Part shown: positions 16,214 to 25,458 of the stretch, one piece after another | Layout: each line of letters starts with the position of its first letter | How positions within the stretch are numbered: position 1 is the stretch's first letter | Assembly (NCBI RefSeq): GCF_000269985.1 | Contig: NC_016109.1 | Span: 1,302,001 to 1,366,000, forward strand | Length of the DNA: 64,000 nucleotides | Origin: Kitasatospora setae KM-6054 | GTDB lineage: Bacteria > Actinomycetota > Actinomycetes > Streptomycetales > Streptomycetaceae | Reading direction: 5' to 3' | The notes under the pieces: model-generated | Told to the model about the DNA's origin: nothing | What the model saw: the letters and a program-made list of their open reading frames with translations, nothing else | Database searches by the model: none | Translations under genes and position numbers: made by a program

Positions 16214-19200
16214 TTACTTCAGGTACGGGCCGTCGGTGCCGATCTTGCCCGGGGCGGCGTTCTTGCCGCCCAGGTCGAGGACGTAGACCCGCAGGTTGCC
16301 CTTGCCGGGGGCGGCGACGGACAGCGTGCCGTTGGTGACGGTGCGGACGTCGCCGGTGACGGCGTCCTGGTAGGTGCCGTTGGGGATGCCGGTGTAGGTG
16401 GCGGCGTCGGTGACGGTGACCAGGGCGAAGGAGTCGGTGCCGGTGGCGGCGTCGGTGTAGCGGCGTTTGAAGGAGATGCCGCCGCTGACGCCCTCGGTGG
16501 AGTACTGGCCCATCTGCAGGGCGGGGATCGCCCGGCGGATCTGGTTGAGCCGCTGCACCTGCTTGACCAGCGGCTGCTGGAGCGTGGTGGCGACCGCGCC
16601 GTCCGCCGCCGAGACCACCGAGAAGTCACTGGCCGTCACGTTGCCGGCGATCTTGTCGCCGTAGTAGGCGCGGCCGGTGGTGGCGAGCGGGCAGGACGGG
16701 CCGCAGTCGATCTGCTTTCCGGCCTGGAACTCGATCTCGGAGCCGTAGTAGAGGGTGGGGATGCCGCGGAAGGTCCACATCAGCGCCATGTTCTCGGCCC
16801 AGGCGTCCGTCCCGCCGGCGTAGCGCACGTTGGACTTGTTCGGCCCGTAGTCGTGGCTGTCGACGTACACCACGTTGTAGGTGGCGTCGTTGGTGGAGTC
16901 GTCGGAGTCCTTGCCGTTGCCGAACGCGTTGTGCGCGTCGCCGAAGTTCATGTGCATCCGCATGTCGATGATGTTCATGCCGGAGGACTTCGAGTGGTCG
17001 GGCGCGTGGTAGGTGTTGCCGTCCAGGAAGGCGTTGGCGGACGTCGGCTGGTTGCCGGTGCCCAGCTGCTCCTCGTAGGTGTACTGGTCGAGCGCGGCCT
17101 GCACGTCGTCCGCGGTGTAGTCCTTGCGCTCCTTCCAGGTGTAGAACTGCGCGGAGTGGTTGACCGAGCCGCGGTTCCACTTGTCGTTGACGAACGCGGC
17201 GACCTCGCCGAAGACGAAGAAGTTGCGCGCCTTGGCCGCGCCCCAGTCCTGGGTGACCCGCTGCTGGATGGCCGGCAGGAAGCGCCGGTTCCAGGTGACG
17301 CGCGGGATGTGCACGGCGGTGTCGACCCGGAAGCCGTCCACGCCCATGTCGATGTACTTGTCGTACGCGCCGATCAGGTAGTTCTGGACGTCGGCGTTCT
17401 CGGTGTTGAAGTCGGCCAGGTCGTCGGCGAGCCAGCAGGAGCGGGAGTCCTCGCCCTCCCAGTTGCCGATCCAGCAGGTGTGGTAGTAGCGGGACGGGAA
17501 CATGCCGGAAGTCGGGCTCGGCCACTGGCAGTTGTAGATGGTGTAGCCCTCGGGGCTCTTGTACTGGGTCGGGTTGCCCCAGCCGACGCAGGTCTGCCCG
17601 GCGGGCTGGGTGGTCGACCACAGGTCGCCGTTGTAGTACGACTTGCCGCTCTTCGGCTCGACGGTCAGGCCGTCGTACTCGAAGCCGGCCTGCTTCTCGT
17701 CGTAGTACCAGGACCACTGCGCGTCCCGGACGCCGTACACGGTCGGCACGTACAGGCCCTTGGCGCCCCAGCGGGAGCTGTGGTTGTAGACCACGTCCTG
17801 GTAGATCTTGATGCCCTTGGCGTGGGCCGCGTTGATCAGGTCCTGGTAGGAGGCGCCGGCCGACTCCAGCCGCGGGTCGACCTTGTAGAAGTCGTAGCCG
17901 TGGTAGCCGTGGTAGTCGTAGTCGGAGCGGTTCAGCACCACCGGGGTGATCCAGATCGCCGAGAAGCCGAGGCCCTTGACGTAGTCGAGCTTCTGCACCA
18001 GGCCCTTGAAGTCGCCGCGGAACATCGGGTCGTTGTTCGCCGCGTTGCCGGACTTCACGTCCTGGTTGCCGCCCCGGTCGTTGGAGGAATCGCCGTCGTA
18101 GAAGCGGGCGGTGAGCACGAAGTAGATCGGGTCCTTGCGCGGGTCGGTGCCGATCATCTCCCCGGCCTTGGCGGCCGGCGGCGCGTCCCCGGTGGTGGCC
18201 ACGGCGGCGGCGGAGACGGCGGAGACGTTCCCGGCCGCGTCCAGCGCCTTCACGGTGTAGGTGTAGACGGTGCGCGGCTCCAGGCCGGTGTCCGCGTACA
18301 CGGTCGAGCCGACGTTGATCACCGAGGCGCCCTTGCTGCCACCGCTGCGGGTCACCTGGTAGCCCGTCACCCGGGTGTCGTCGGTGGACGGCTCCCAGGT
18401 CAGCACGATCGAGGTGTCGGTCGCGGAGGCGCTCACCGCGCCCGGCACGCTCGGCGCGGTGGTGTCCGGCACGACCGCCGCGCACGGGTCGGTGGCGTTC
18501 GCGATCACCTTGCTGTTCTGGACGATCGAGACGCCCTTGGGCACGACGTAGTTGGCGCCGTTGTTGTTGTCCCAGGTGCCCAGGCCGTTGTTGAACGTCG
18601 CCGCCATGGTGGCCGCGGATCCCAGGTCGACGGTGCGCTTGAACCAGCCCGGACAGGCCGCCTGCATCCCGACGCCGGGCACCGCCGTCCACGCCCCGCC
18701 CGCCGGGGCGTAGTGCAGGTTGACGATGCTCCAGCCGACCACGGCGGTCGAGTAGAACACGGTGGCGCTGTTCCCGGCCGGCGTGCCGCCACTCGCCGAC
18801 GGGGACGGGGACGGGGACGGGGACGCGCTGGCGCTCGGGGTCGGAGTCGGGCTCGGGGTGTCGGTGGCGCACGGCGCGGTGCTGCCGACGACGCCGTCCC
18901 TGACCGTCGCCACGCCCGCCCCGAGGGCGTAGTTCCTGCCGCCGTTGTTGTCCCAGGTACCGGAGCCGTTGGTGAACGTCGCCTGCAGGCCGGTCGCGCC
19001 GCCCAGCGGGACGGTCTTCTTCACCCAGTCCGTGCAGGCCGGCTCCATCGCCACGCCCGGCGCCGTCGTCCAGGTGCCGCCGTTGGGGGCGTAGTGCAGG
19101 TCGTAGGCCGACCAGTTGCGGGTCTTGGTGTAGTAGTAGACGGTCGCGCTCGCACCGGTCGACGACGGGCTCGGCGTCGGACTGGGGCTGGAACTCGGGC

Positions 19201-19651
19201 TGCCGGTACCGCCGTTGTCGGTGCCGCAGGGGTCGCTGTGGGCGACCACGCCGTCCTTGACCACCACGGTGCCGGTCCCGAGGGCGTAGTTCTTGCCGCC
19301 GTTGTTGTCCCAGGTGCCGGAGCCGTTGGTGAACGTCGCCTGCAGGCCGGTCGCGCTGCCCAGGTCGACGGTCTTCTTCACCCAGTCGGTGCAGGCCGCC
19401 TGCATGGCGGTGCCCGGCACGGTGGTCCAACTGCCGCCGTCCGGGGCCCAGTGCAGGTCGTACGCCGACCAGTTGCGGGTCTTGGTGTAGTAGAAGACGG
19501 TGGCGGTGTTGCCGCCGGCCGCCGTGGTGTCGGTCGCCGCGCTCGCGGTGACGCCGAACTGAGCCGTGGACAGCAGGCTCGCGGTGAGTGCCGCCGCCGC
19601 TGTCAGTACGGCGGCGATGGGGCGCCGCCGGTGCCGTGCTCGTCTGGTCAA
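16214..19651 (-). CDS. secreted alpha-amylase with three CBM25 modules, FN3 and GH13
   Basis: Encodes 1145 residues. The start is TTG at 19651, preceded by GAGGGA; no ATG/GTG fits before the signal peptide (TRRARHRRRPIAAVLTAAA, cleaved after ASA). Three CBM25 starch-binding repeats follow (YYTKTRNWSAYDLHWAP, its near copy, and YSTAVVGWSIVNLHYAP), each ending GTWDNNxGxNY and joined by Pro/Ser/Thr linkers. An FN3 module (about 390-480) precedes GH13. Catalytic motifs are intact: DVVYNH, GFRVDTAVH with nucleophile Asp near 777, FGEV with acid/base Glu near 816, and VDSHD with Asp near 934. It hydrolyses starch outside the cell. Operator-like GCAAG repeats and a promoter lie upstream. The stop is followed by the start region of the BtuF-like gene, not an operon partner. 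Confidence 0.95.
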   Translation of the reverse strand: MTRRARHRRRPIAAVLTAAAALTASLLSTAQFGVTASAATDTTAAGGNTATVFYYTKTRNWSAYDLHWAPDGGSWTTVPGTAMQAACTDWVKKTVDLGSATGLQATFTNGSGTWDNNGGKNYALGTGTVVVKDGVVAHSDPCGTDNGGTGSPSSSPSPTPSPSSTGASATVYYYTKTRNWSAYDLHYAPNGGTWTTAPGVAMEPACTDWVKKTVPLGGATGLQATFTNGSGTWDNNGGRNYALGAGVATVRDGVVGSTAPCATDTPSPTPTPSASASPSPSPSPSASGGTPAGNSATVFYSTAVVGWSIVNLHYAPAGGAWTAVPGVGMQAACPGWFKRTVDLGSAATMAATFNNGLGTWDNNNGANYVVPKGVSIVQNSKVIANATDPCAAVVPDTTAPSVPGAVSASATDTSIVLTWEPSTDDTRVTGYQVTRSGGSKGASVINVGSTVYADTGLEPRTVYTYTVKALDAAGNVSAVSAAAVATTGDAPPAAKAGEMIGTDPRKDPIYFVLTARFYDGDSSNDRGGNQDVKSGNAANNDPMFRGDFKGLVQKLDYVKGLGFSAIWITPVVLNRSDYDYHGYHGYDFYKVDPRLESAGASYQDLINAAHAKGIKIYQDVVYNHSSRWGAKGLYVPTVYGVRDAQWSWYYDEKQAGFEYDGLTVEPKSGKSYYNGDLWSTTQPAGQTCVGWGNPTQYKSPEGYTIYNCQWPSPTSGMFPSRYYHTCWIGNWEGEDSRSCWLADDLADFNTENADVQNYLIGAYDKYIDMGVDGFRVDTAVHIPRVTWNRRFLPAIQQRVTQDWGAAKARNFFVFGEVAAFVNDKWNRGSVNHSAQFYTWKERKDYTADDVQAALDQYTYEEQLGTGNQPTSANAFLDGNTYHAPDHSKSSGMNIIDMRMHMNFGDAHNAFGNGKDSDDSTNDATYNVVYVDSHDYGPNKSNVRYAGGTDAWAENMALMWTFRGIPTLYYGSEIEFQAGKQIDCGPSCPLATTGRAYYGDKIAGNVTASDFSVVSAADGAVATTLQQPLVKQVQRLNQIRRAIPALQMGQYSTEGVSGGISFKRRYTDAATGTDSFALVTVTDAATYTGIPNGTYQDAVTGDVRTVTNGTLSVAAPGKGNLRVYVLDLGGKNAAPGKIGTDGPYLK

Positions 19652-19722
19652 GGGAGTGTCCCTCGGTACTGGGGCCGCGGGCGGTGGGGAACTGCCTCGC
19701 GGCAGGGGAATGGGTGGGGGTG

Positions 19723-19747
19723 CTTGCGCAAGTACATGCAAGAACTT
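19723..19747 (-). promoter_or_regulatory. candidate MalR-type operator of the amylase gene
   Basis: The palindrome CTTGCGCAAG (19723-19732) is followed by TGCAAG (19737-19742), so GCAAG recurs exactly 10 bp apart on one face of the helix. A further CTTTCTGCAAGG lies at 19845-19856. Streptomyces amylase and maltose promoters carry similar CTTGCAG/CTGCAAG repeats bound by the LacI-family MalR/Reg1 repressor. The site overlaps the predicted transcription start. Confidence 0.55.
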
Positions 19748-19752
19748 CCAGG

Positions 19753-19781
19753 AGGTTACTGAGGCATGACCGGGCTGTAAA
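19753..19781 (-). promoter_or_regulatory. promoter of the amylase gene
   Basis: Read leftward, TTTACA (19776-19781) is the -35, with a 17-bp spacer and TAACCT (19753-19758) as the -10. Transcription would start near 19746, about 95 nt before the TTG start, inside the GCAAG repeats. A repressor bound there would block initiation. Confidence 0.55.
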
Positions 19782-19887
19782 GACTCCTTGACCTCACCCG
19801 CCTGTGGGCACAGCAGGGCGAATCCGCCCACCCGACCGAAAAATCTTTCTGCAAGGACCGCCCGCCGCGCGGGAGTTGCGCCAGTCC

Positions 19888-21129
19888 TCAGCGGCGTCCG
19901 CTGCCAGTCAGGGCCGCCGCGGTGGCGGCGAGGGCGGTCAGCAGGGCGCAGGCGAGCAGGGCGGACGGGGTGCCGAGGAGGCCGGCCAGGGCGCCCCAGG
20001 CCGGGGTGGCGAGGGCCAGGGCCGCGCTCTGGGCGAAGGTCAGCAGGGACTGCACCCGGGCGAGGTGGGAGAGCGGGGCGGCGGCCAGGACGGCCGGGCC
20101 CAGGTGGGCGGCGAAGAGGCTCGAACCGGCGCCGACCGCCGTCGCGGCCGCGACCGCGGTGGCCGGGGCGGCGGCGAGGGCGAGGACGGCGCTGCCGAGG
20201 GCGGCGGCGAGCAGGCCGAGGGCGGCACCGCGACCGGGACGGCGCAGCGTGCCCAGCCGGGCCGCGGCCAGGGCGGCCGCCAGCGTGCCGACGGCCTGGC
20301 CCGCCGCGACCGCCCCGGCGGCCGCCGCGCCCCAGCCGCGTTCGCGGACCAGCAGCGGGGCGAGCAGCGCGACCACCGGCAGCACCCCGGCGGCGGCGAC
20401 GGCGGCCAGCCCGACCGCGGCCCGCAGTGCCCCGTCCCGGCGCACCACCCGTACGCCGTCGGCCACCGCCGCGAACAGCCCGCCGGGGGCGTGGGCGGGG
20501 GGAAGGGTCGCGGCCGGGCGGATCCGGAGGGTCACGGCGAGGACGGCCGCGAAGGTCGCCGCGTCGGCCAGCGCGGTGCCGGCCAGCCCGGTGGCGCCGA
20601 CCAGCAGGGCGCCCAGCGGCGCCCCGAGCAGGACGGCCGCCTGGCCGCCGGCCTGGCGCAGGGCCAGCGCGCGGGGCAGCTGGGCCGGGGCGACCAGGAG
20701 GCGCGGCAGGGCGCCGCTCGCGGGGAGTTGGAGGGCGTCGACGGTGCCGAGCAGCAGCGCGAAGCCGAGCAGCGTCCAGGGGGTGCGGCCCGCCGTCCGG
20801 TCGGCGGCGAGGGTGGCGGCGAGCGCGAGGACGGCCAGCAGCATCGCGGCGTCCCCGGCCAGCGCCGCCCGCCGGGGCCCGATCCGGTCCGCGACGGCCC
20901 CGCCCAGCGGCAGCAGGAGGGTGCGCGGCAGTGTGGTCCCGGCCAGGACCAGCCCGGCCGCCGTCCCGCCGTGCCCCGCCGCGGCCCACCCGAGGGCCCA
21001 GCCGAGCGCGGCGTCGCCGACCGCCGAGACGCGGGTGCCCGCGAGCCACCACAGGTACGCCCGGGGCAGTCGGCCCGGGCCGGCGGCGGGTGCGGGGTGG
21101 GCGGGGCGTGCGGTGGCGGCGGTTCTCAT
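19888..21129 (-). CDS. MFS transporter, 12-TM exporter type
   Basis: Encodes 413 residues, very Ala/Leu/Gly-rich with about 10-12 membrane segments. After a short cytoplasmic N-terminus, LPRAYLWWLAGTRVSAVGDAAL begins the first segment, with the MFS arginine and the conserved loop-2/3 motif GGAVADRIGPRRAAL after segment 2. The second half starts with DGVRVVRRDGALRAAVG. The overall pattern fits the MFS_1/MFS_3 group of drug or metabolite exporters, but the substrate cannot be inferred. Start ATG at 21129 was taken because the sequence upstream is not hydrophobic. It is not overlapped by neighbours; the HxlR gene ends 215 bp upstream of it. Confidence 0.85.
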   Translation of the reverse strand: MRTAATARPAHPAPAAGPGRLPRAYLWWLAGTRVSAVGDAALGWALGWAAAGHGGTAAGLVLAGTTLPRTLLLPLGGAVADRIGPRRAALAGDAAMLLAVLALAATLAADRTAGRTPWTLLGFALLLGTVDALQLPASGALPRLLVAPAQLPRALALRQAGGQAAVLLGAPLGALLVGATGLAGTALADAATFAAVLAVTLRIRPAATLPPAHAPGGLFAAVADGVRVVRRDGALRAAVGLAAVAAAGVLPVVALLAPLLVRERGWGAAAAGAVAAGQAVGTLAAALAAARLGTLRRPGRGAALGLLAAALGSAVLALAAAPATAVAAATAVGAGSSLFAAHLGPAVLAAAPLSHLARVQSLLTFAQSAALALATPAWGALAGLLGTPSALLACALLTALAATAAALTGSGRR

Positions 21130-21344
21130 GGCGGCCGACGGTAGGGGGCTCGACCTGGTCGAGGGCAAGGCCGGGACATGCGGCGGGCGGCGGACGGCGA
21201 CGGGCTTGGAGCAGCGGCGAACCATGGCCGGGACCGGGGCCGTTGGCGTTCCGTCACTGGCAGCCGACCGGGGCGGCGGCCCTCCGCTCCGGGCTGAGCG
21301 GGGATCAGACTCCGGCGGAGGGGCCTCAGCGGCCGGGCGGGCGG

Positions 21345-21764
21345 TCAGCGGATGTCGTGGCCGGGGTGGGCGAGGTCGTAGGCGTGGCGGGCGTCGGCGA
21401 TGGCGGTGCGGTGGGCGAGCGACCAGTCGGCGAGCGCCTTGACCAGGTGGGTGAGGCCGGTGCCGGTCTCGGTGAGGCGGTAGTCGACCTGGGCGGGGAC
21501 GGTCGGGTAGACGGTGCGCCGGACCAAGCCGTCGCGTTCGAGCCGGCGGACGGTGAGGGTGAGCATCCGCTGCGAGATGCCGTCGACCGCGCGCTGGAGT
21601 TCGCGGAACCGCCGTGGCCCGCCCGCGAGTTCGACGATGACCAGGACCGACCACTTGTCGCCGAGCCGGTCCTGCACGTCGCGGATGCCGCAATCGGGGT
21701 GGCCCTGGTGCCCGCAGGGGTCGAGCTCGGCGGGGGTGGTTACCGCGGTGTGCGTCGGTGACAT
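21345..21764 (-). CDS. HxlR-family winged-helix regulator
   Basis: Encodes 139 residues from an ATG with a strong AAGGAGG seven bases upstream. The HxlR signature is plain: [40 protein letters not shown], then [19 protein letters not shown] and VEYRLTETG-like [12 protein letters not shown]. Cys at position 25 in PDCGIRD corresponds to the redox- or ligand-sensing Cys found in several HxlR/YodB proteins. It is divergent from the NmrA-like reductase gene at 21864 with 99 bp between them, the typical hxlR-ytfG-like arrangement, so it probably controls that gene and itself in response to electrophile or quinone stress. Confidence 0.92.
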   Translation of the reverse strand: MSPTHTAVTTPAELDPCGHQGHPDCGIRDVQDRLGDKWSVLVIVELAGGPRRFRELQRAVDGISQRMLTLTVRRLERDGLVRRTVYPTVPAQVDYRLTETGTGLTHLVKALADWSLAHRTAIADARHAYDLAHPGHDIR

Positions 21765-21863
21765 CGAACTGCCTCCTTGTGGGCGGTGCGGGCGCGATCG
21801 AGGATCAAGCCTAGTCAGCCGGTGCAGCGCCGGCGGGAACCGCGGTGAAGGACGGCGAGCGGC

Positions 21864-22733
21864 ATGATCCTGGTGACGGGTGCGAACGGGAACCTCGGCG
21901 CGGCGGTCCTCGCCGCGCTGCGGGCGGACGGCGCGCGGGCGGTGGCCGGCGGCAGCCGGACGCCCGGGGAGGGCGTGCGGCGCCTCGACTTCGACGAGCC
22001 GGCGGGCCTCGACCTGACCGGGGTGTCCACCCTGGTGCTGGTCTCGGCCGGCTACGCCGAGGACGACCGGGTGGTCGCCCGGCACGCGGCGGTCCTCGCG
22101 GCGGCGGCCCGCGACGGCGTCCGGCACGTGGTGTACACCAGCCTGACCACGGCGGGCGACCACCTCGCCTTCGCGCTGGCGCACCGCGCCACCGAGCGCC
22201 TGCTGCGGGAGGCGGGCCCGGCCTGGACGGTCCTGCGCAACGGCCTGTACGCCGAACTGTTCGGCGCGCTGCTGAGCTGGGAGGACGACGGTTCCGGGCT
22301 GGTCTCCCCGTTCGGCGGCGGCGCGTTGGCGGCGGTCGTCCGGGCCGACCTGGCCGAGGCGGCGGCGCGGGTCGCGGCGGATCCGGCGCGGCACGCCGGG
22401 CGGGTGTACGACCTGGTCGGGGTGCCGGTCACGGCGGGCCTGGTGGCCGAGCGGCTCGGGGTCGCGCACCGCACCGTCGGCCTGGGCGAGCATCGGGAGG
22501 CGGTCCGCACGGCGATGCCGGGGCTGCTGCCGTTCCAGCCGGCCATGCTCGCCTCGATCGCCACCACCGTCCGGCACGGCTTCCTGGCCGGCACCTCCCC
22601 CGACCTCGCGGAACTGCTGGGCCGCCCGCCGCGCGACCCGCTGCCGGTGGCCGCCGCCGCGGCTGCGGCGAGCCGGCCAGCTGGCACCGCGGCCGGGACC
22701 GGGGCCGGAACCGCGCCCGGTCAGCCGAGGTAG
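21864..22733 (+). CDS. NmrA-like NAD(P)-binding reductase (QorB/YtfG type)
   Basis: Encodes 289 residues. The N-terminus [16 protein letters not shown] is the Rossmann GxxGxxG motif of atypical short-chain dehydrogenases of the NmrA family. Later motifs [12 protein letters not shown] and [13 protein letters not shown] match QorB-type NADPH:quinone reductases. Likely activity: NAD(P)H-dependent quinone reduction, or redox sensing in the cytoplasm. The C-terminus is an Ala/Gly/Thr-rich tail of about 30 residues not expected in the family. It is divergent from an HxlR gene, which supports a role in electrophile stress. Its last 13 bp overlap the convergent gene that ends at 22721. Confidence 0.9.
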   Translation: MILVTGANGNLGAAVLAALRADGARAVAGGSRTPGEGVRRLDFDEPAGLDLTGVSTLVLVSAGYAEDDRVVARHAAVLAAAARDGVRHVVYTSLTTAGDHLAFALAHRATERLLREAGPAWTVLRNGLYAELFGALLSWEDDGSGLVSPFGGGALAAVVRADLAEAAARVAADPARHAGRVYDLVGVPVTAGLVAERLGVAHRTVGLGEHREAVRTAMPGLLPFQPAMLASIATTVRHGFLAGTSPDLAELLGRPPRDPLPVAAAAAAASRPAGTAAGTGAGTAPGQPR

Positions 22734-23383
22734 AAGAAGAGGGTCAGCCGCGGGTAGGACTCGTCCTCGCGGTAGGACACCCAGCTCTGGTCCTCCAGCT
22801 CCAACAGGGTGGTCAGCCGGTCCAGTTCGTACCGGTACGCGGGATCGACCCGGTCCTGGGCGGCGCGGTAGGCGGCCGCGACGGCGCCGGCCCGCGCCGT
22901 CGGGAGGTGGCCGAGGGCGGGGTAGCCGTCGACGGAGCGCGGGATGTCCGGGAACTGCTCGGGCGGGCCGCCGAACAGGTAGGCGCAGGGCAGGAGTTCG
23001 GCGGGGACGCCGGCGGCGGAGAGCTGCTCGTCGAGCCCCCGGTAGAGGCTCTCGGGACTGGAGAAGGTGGCGAAGGTGTTGGTGTCGGAGCCGCACTCGG
23101 CGACCAGCAGCTGCAGGGCCCGCTGGTAGGAGTTGCCCGCGTACTCGGCGGTGGAGTCGGTGTGCCCGGCGATCAGGTGCTCCAGCGCCTCGGGGACGGG
23201 CAGCGGCAGGCCGCTCCCGGAGTAGCGGCGCCGGGCGGCGTCGCGGGCCCGGTCGATCCGGGGGCGCAGCCGGTCCGGCGGTTCTTCGCCCGCGCCGAAG
23301 AGCGGCAGTACCTCGGCCCAGTCGCCGGTGGAGTGTTCGATCGACGTACTCATGACGGGGATCATGCCGTACACCGCCGACAT
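22721..23383 (-). CDS. conserved hypothetical protein
   Basis: Encodes 220 residues. Start ATG at 23383 has GGGGAG six bases upstream; two in-frame ATGs at 23365 and 23353 lack one. No signal peptide or membrane segment. The sequence is acidic and helical, with [45 protein letters not shown], and a C-terminal [25 protein letters not shown] block. The pattern (helical, EYAxxYxxAL, then a FSSP-like [11 protein letters not shown]) recalls actinomycete DUF families of cytosolic proteins, but no function is known to me. It converges on the NmrA-like gene with a 13-bp overlap. Confidence 0.75.
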   Translation of the reverse strand: MSAVYGMIPVMSTSIEHSTGDWAEVLPLFGAGEEPPDRLRPRIDRARDAARRRYSGSGLPLPVPEALEHLIAGHTDSTAEYAGNSYQRALQLLVAECGSDTNTFATFSSPESLYRGLDEQLSAAGVPAELLPCAYLFGGPPEQFPDIPRSVDGYPALGHLPTARAGAVAAAYRAAQDRVDPAYRYELDRLTTLLELEDQSWVSYREDESYPRLTLFFYLG

Positions 23384-23411
23384 CTCCGACTCCCCTGCCG
23401 CCCGAGGGAGT

Positions 23412-24632
23412 TCACTCCAGCGGGTCGCGCACCACCTCGGGCAGGTGCAGGACGGCCTGCAGCGCGATGTACAACTCGGCGGAGTCCAGGCGCCGTTCGA
23501 AGGAGCGGCCGGAGAGCTGCTCGATCCGGCGGAGCCGGTAGCGGATGGTGTTGGGGTGGCAGTAGAGCAGTTTGGCGGCCTTGTCGGCGGAGCCGTCGAC
23601 GGCGAACCAGGTGGACATCGTGGTGAGCAGCTGTTCGCGCTGGCCGTCGGGGAGTTCCATCACCGGGCCGAGCACCTGGTTGCCGATCCGGGAGGCGGTG
23701 GAGGGGGCGCTGGCGACCAGCATCGGCAGCGGGTTGTCGTCGAACAGGGTGACCGTCTCGTCCGGCCGGGCCGAGCTGGCGAGCGCGACCTGGGCCAGGT
23801 GCAGGGCCTGCGGGGTCTGGTCGAGCCGGGTGTAGCAGGGGCTGACGCCGGCCCGGCGGACGGTCTGGCTGCGCAGGGTGTCGACCAGCAGGTCGATCGC
23901 GGCGGCGGCGCGCATCGAGACGATGCCGATGTGGGCGTCCGGGGTGAGCCGCCAGGCGGAGCCCATGTCGTGTTGCCGCAGGGTGGGTTCGATGTCGGGC
24001 AGGGCCTGCCGGGCGAGCCCGGGGGCGTGCGCGACGACCACGGCGAAGGTGCCGTCGTACGGGAGGGTGAGCATGTCGGCGGCCTCCAGGACGGAGCCGG
24101 GGTTGCCCATGCCGCCGCGCAGCACCACGTCGACCAGGGCGGAGCGCTCCTGGTCGCGGCGGACCATCAGCAGGGCGGTGGTCTGGCTGAAGGCGTTCAT
24201 CATGGCGTTGGTCGACTCTTCGTTGAACCGCCAGACGTCGGTGGCCATCTGCACCAACTCCTCGCTGGTGGCCAGGCCGTGGCGGAGCGACTCGGCGGCC
24301 ATCGTCTCCCAGAGGTGGGCGAAGCCGATCCGGAACGCGGACTGCACGGTGGCCAGCGGGACGCCCTGCTCGGCGCGCAGCCGCCCGGTGCGGCGGGGGG
24401 CCTCCAGGCAGAGGCCGTCCTCGTGGGCGAGCCGGCGCAGGGTGAACTCGATGTTGCTGCGGACGGATTCGGTGAGGTCCCCGGCGGGCAGTGGTCCGGC
24501 GCTGCGGTAGACGGTCATGTTGTCGCGGATCCGGCGGACCGTTTCCTCGGTGAGCGCGGTGAGCCGGTCCAGCAGGTGGCCGGCCAGTCGTGCGGCCGAG
24601 TCCGCCGGCGCCGCGGGGAGTCGGGTGCCCAT
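23412..24632 (-). CDS. PucR/CdaR-family transcriptional regulator
   Basis: Encodes 406 residues. The N-terminal half is a helical RsbRD-like region (DRLTALTEETVRRIRD, ATVQSAFRIGFAHLWETM). The middle is a GGDEF-related degenerate sensor (TFAVVVAHAPG, VSPCYTRLDQTPQALHLAQVAL). The C-terminal PucR helix-turn-helix DGSADKAAKLLYCHPNTIRYRLRRIEQLSG is canonical. The same architecture is common in actinomycetes (CdaR/BldR-like), usually with unknown ligands. It lies 28 bp upstream of the hypothetical gene ending at 22721 on the same strand, so the two may be co-transcribed. Confidence 0.92.
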   Translation of the reverse strand: MGTRLPAAPADSAARLAGHLLDRLTALTEETVRRIRDNMTVYRSAGPLPAGDLTESVRSNIEFTLRRLAHEDGLCLEAPRRTGRLRAEQGVPLATVQSAFRIGFAHLWETMAAESLRHGLATSEELVQMATDVWRFNEESTNAMMNAFSQTTALLMVRRDQERSALVDVVLRGGMGNPGSVLEAADMLTLPYDGTFAVVVAHAPGLARQALPDIEPTLRQHDMGSAWRLTPDAHIGIVSMRAAAAIDLLVDTLRSQTVRRAGVSPCYTRLDQTPQALHLAQVALASSARPDETVTLFDDNPLPMLVASAPSTASRIGNQVLGPVMELPDGQREQLLTTMSTWFAVDGSADKAAKLLYCHPNTIRYRLRRIEQLSGRSFERRLDSAELYIALQAVLHLPEVVRDPLE

Positions 24633-24946
24633 GCGGCGAGCCTAGGCGGCGCGGAGCGGCGCGCACGGTCGGCGCGGGGGCGCGGGCCGGGGCGGGCACG
24701 CCGTGGGGTGCCGGGACGGGGCCGGTGGCCGTACGGGCGTTCCCCGGGTGAGGGCGGGGGCGGGTGTTGACGGGGCGTCGGGCCGTTGGGGGGAGCGTTT
24801 TGTCGCCGCCCACAGGCCGGGGCGGGGCGGCGCTGTTCGTTCGGACAGCGTTGGCGTCCAGGGCGCCCGTGGGTGCGCCGGGCGGCTCTAGTCTCCTGCT
24901 CAGACCAGCCCGGATCCGCCGGGCCGGACCACTGGAGAAGACACCC
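24633..24946. other. divergent intergenic region with a -10 element for the SALP gene
   Basis: GC-rich gap between the PucR gene and the SALP gene. TAGTCT at 24889-24894 is a good streptomycete -10 pointing rightward, 52 bp before the SALP start. No convincing -35 was found at 16-19 bp, so another sigma factor or an activator may be needed. No gene is seen here. Confidence 0.45.
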
Positions 24947-25414
24947 GTGATGGAGAGCCCCGCCGAGCTGCGCCTCGACCTGGTGATGGACCTGCTGCTG
25001 TCGCCGGAGGAGGTCTTCGCCGTTCCGGCGCGGCTGGTGTACTGCCCCGACGACCCGTACGCGGTGCACGTCTCCTTCCACGTCGACTCGGCGCAGCCGA
25101 TCGGCTGGTTCTTCGCCCGGGACCTGCTGGTGCAGGGGCTGCTGCGGCCCACCGGGCTGGGGGACGTCCGGGTCTGGCCGGCCTCGGTGGACGGCCGCCG
25201 GATGGTGACGCTGATGCTGTGCTCGCCGGAGGGCGACGCCTTCCTGCAGGCCCCGGCGGCGCTGGTGGCGGCCTGGGTGCGGCGGACGCTGCGCCTGGTG
25301 CCGCCCGGCGGGGAGGCCGAGCGGGCCCGGGTGGACGAGGCGCTGGACGCGCTGTTCGCGGCGACCGGCCCGACCGGGGCGGCGGGCTCGGCGGGGGTGG
25401 AGCCGGGCTGCTGA
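24947..25414 (+). CDS. SsgA-like (SALP) sporulation/cell-division protein
   Basis: Encodes 155 residues. GTG at 24947 is best spaced from GGAGAAG; the adjacent ATG would remove one residue. The SALP fold is clear: LDLVMDLLLSPEEVFAVPARLVYCPDDPYAVHVSFH, then IGWFFARDLLVQGLLRPTGLGDVRVWP and a C-terminal helical part VTLMLCSPEGDAFL. SALPs steer FtsZ, peptidoglycan synthesis and autolysis during sporulation septation and exist only in morphologically complex actinomycetes. It resembles SsgB in length and in the RPTGxGDVRVWP motif, but the initial sequence differs, so the paralogue is not assigned. Confidence 0.93.
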   Translation: MMESPAELRLDLVMDLLLSPEEVFAVPARLVYCPDDPYAVHVSFHVDSAQPIGWFFARDLLVQGLLRPTGLGDVRVWPASVDGRRMVTLMLCSPEGDAFLQAPAALVAAWVRRTLRLVPPGGEAERARVDEALDALFAATGPTGAAGSAGVEPGC

Positions 25415-25458
25415 GCGGTGCCGCGCCACCCTCTGGGAAATGTGATATTGTACTGAGC

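Noticed and set aside
16853..19762. Rightward frame of about 970 residues over the amylase gene
   Set aside because: Antisense shadow; the opposite frame has all GH13 and CBM25 motifs.
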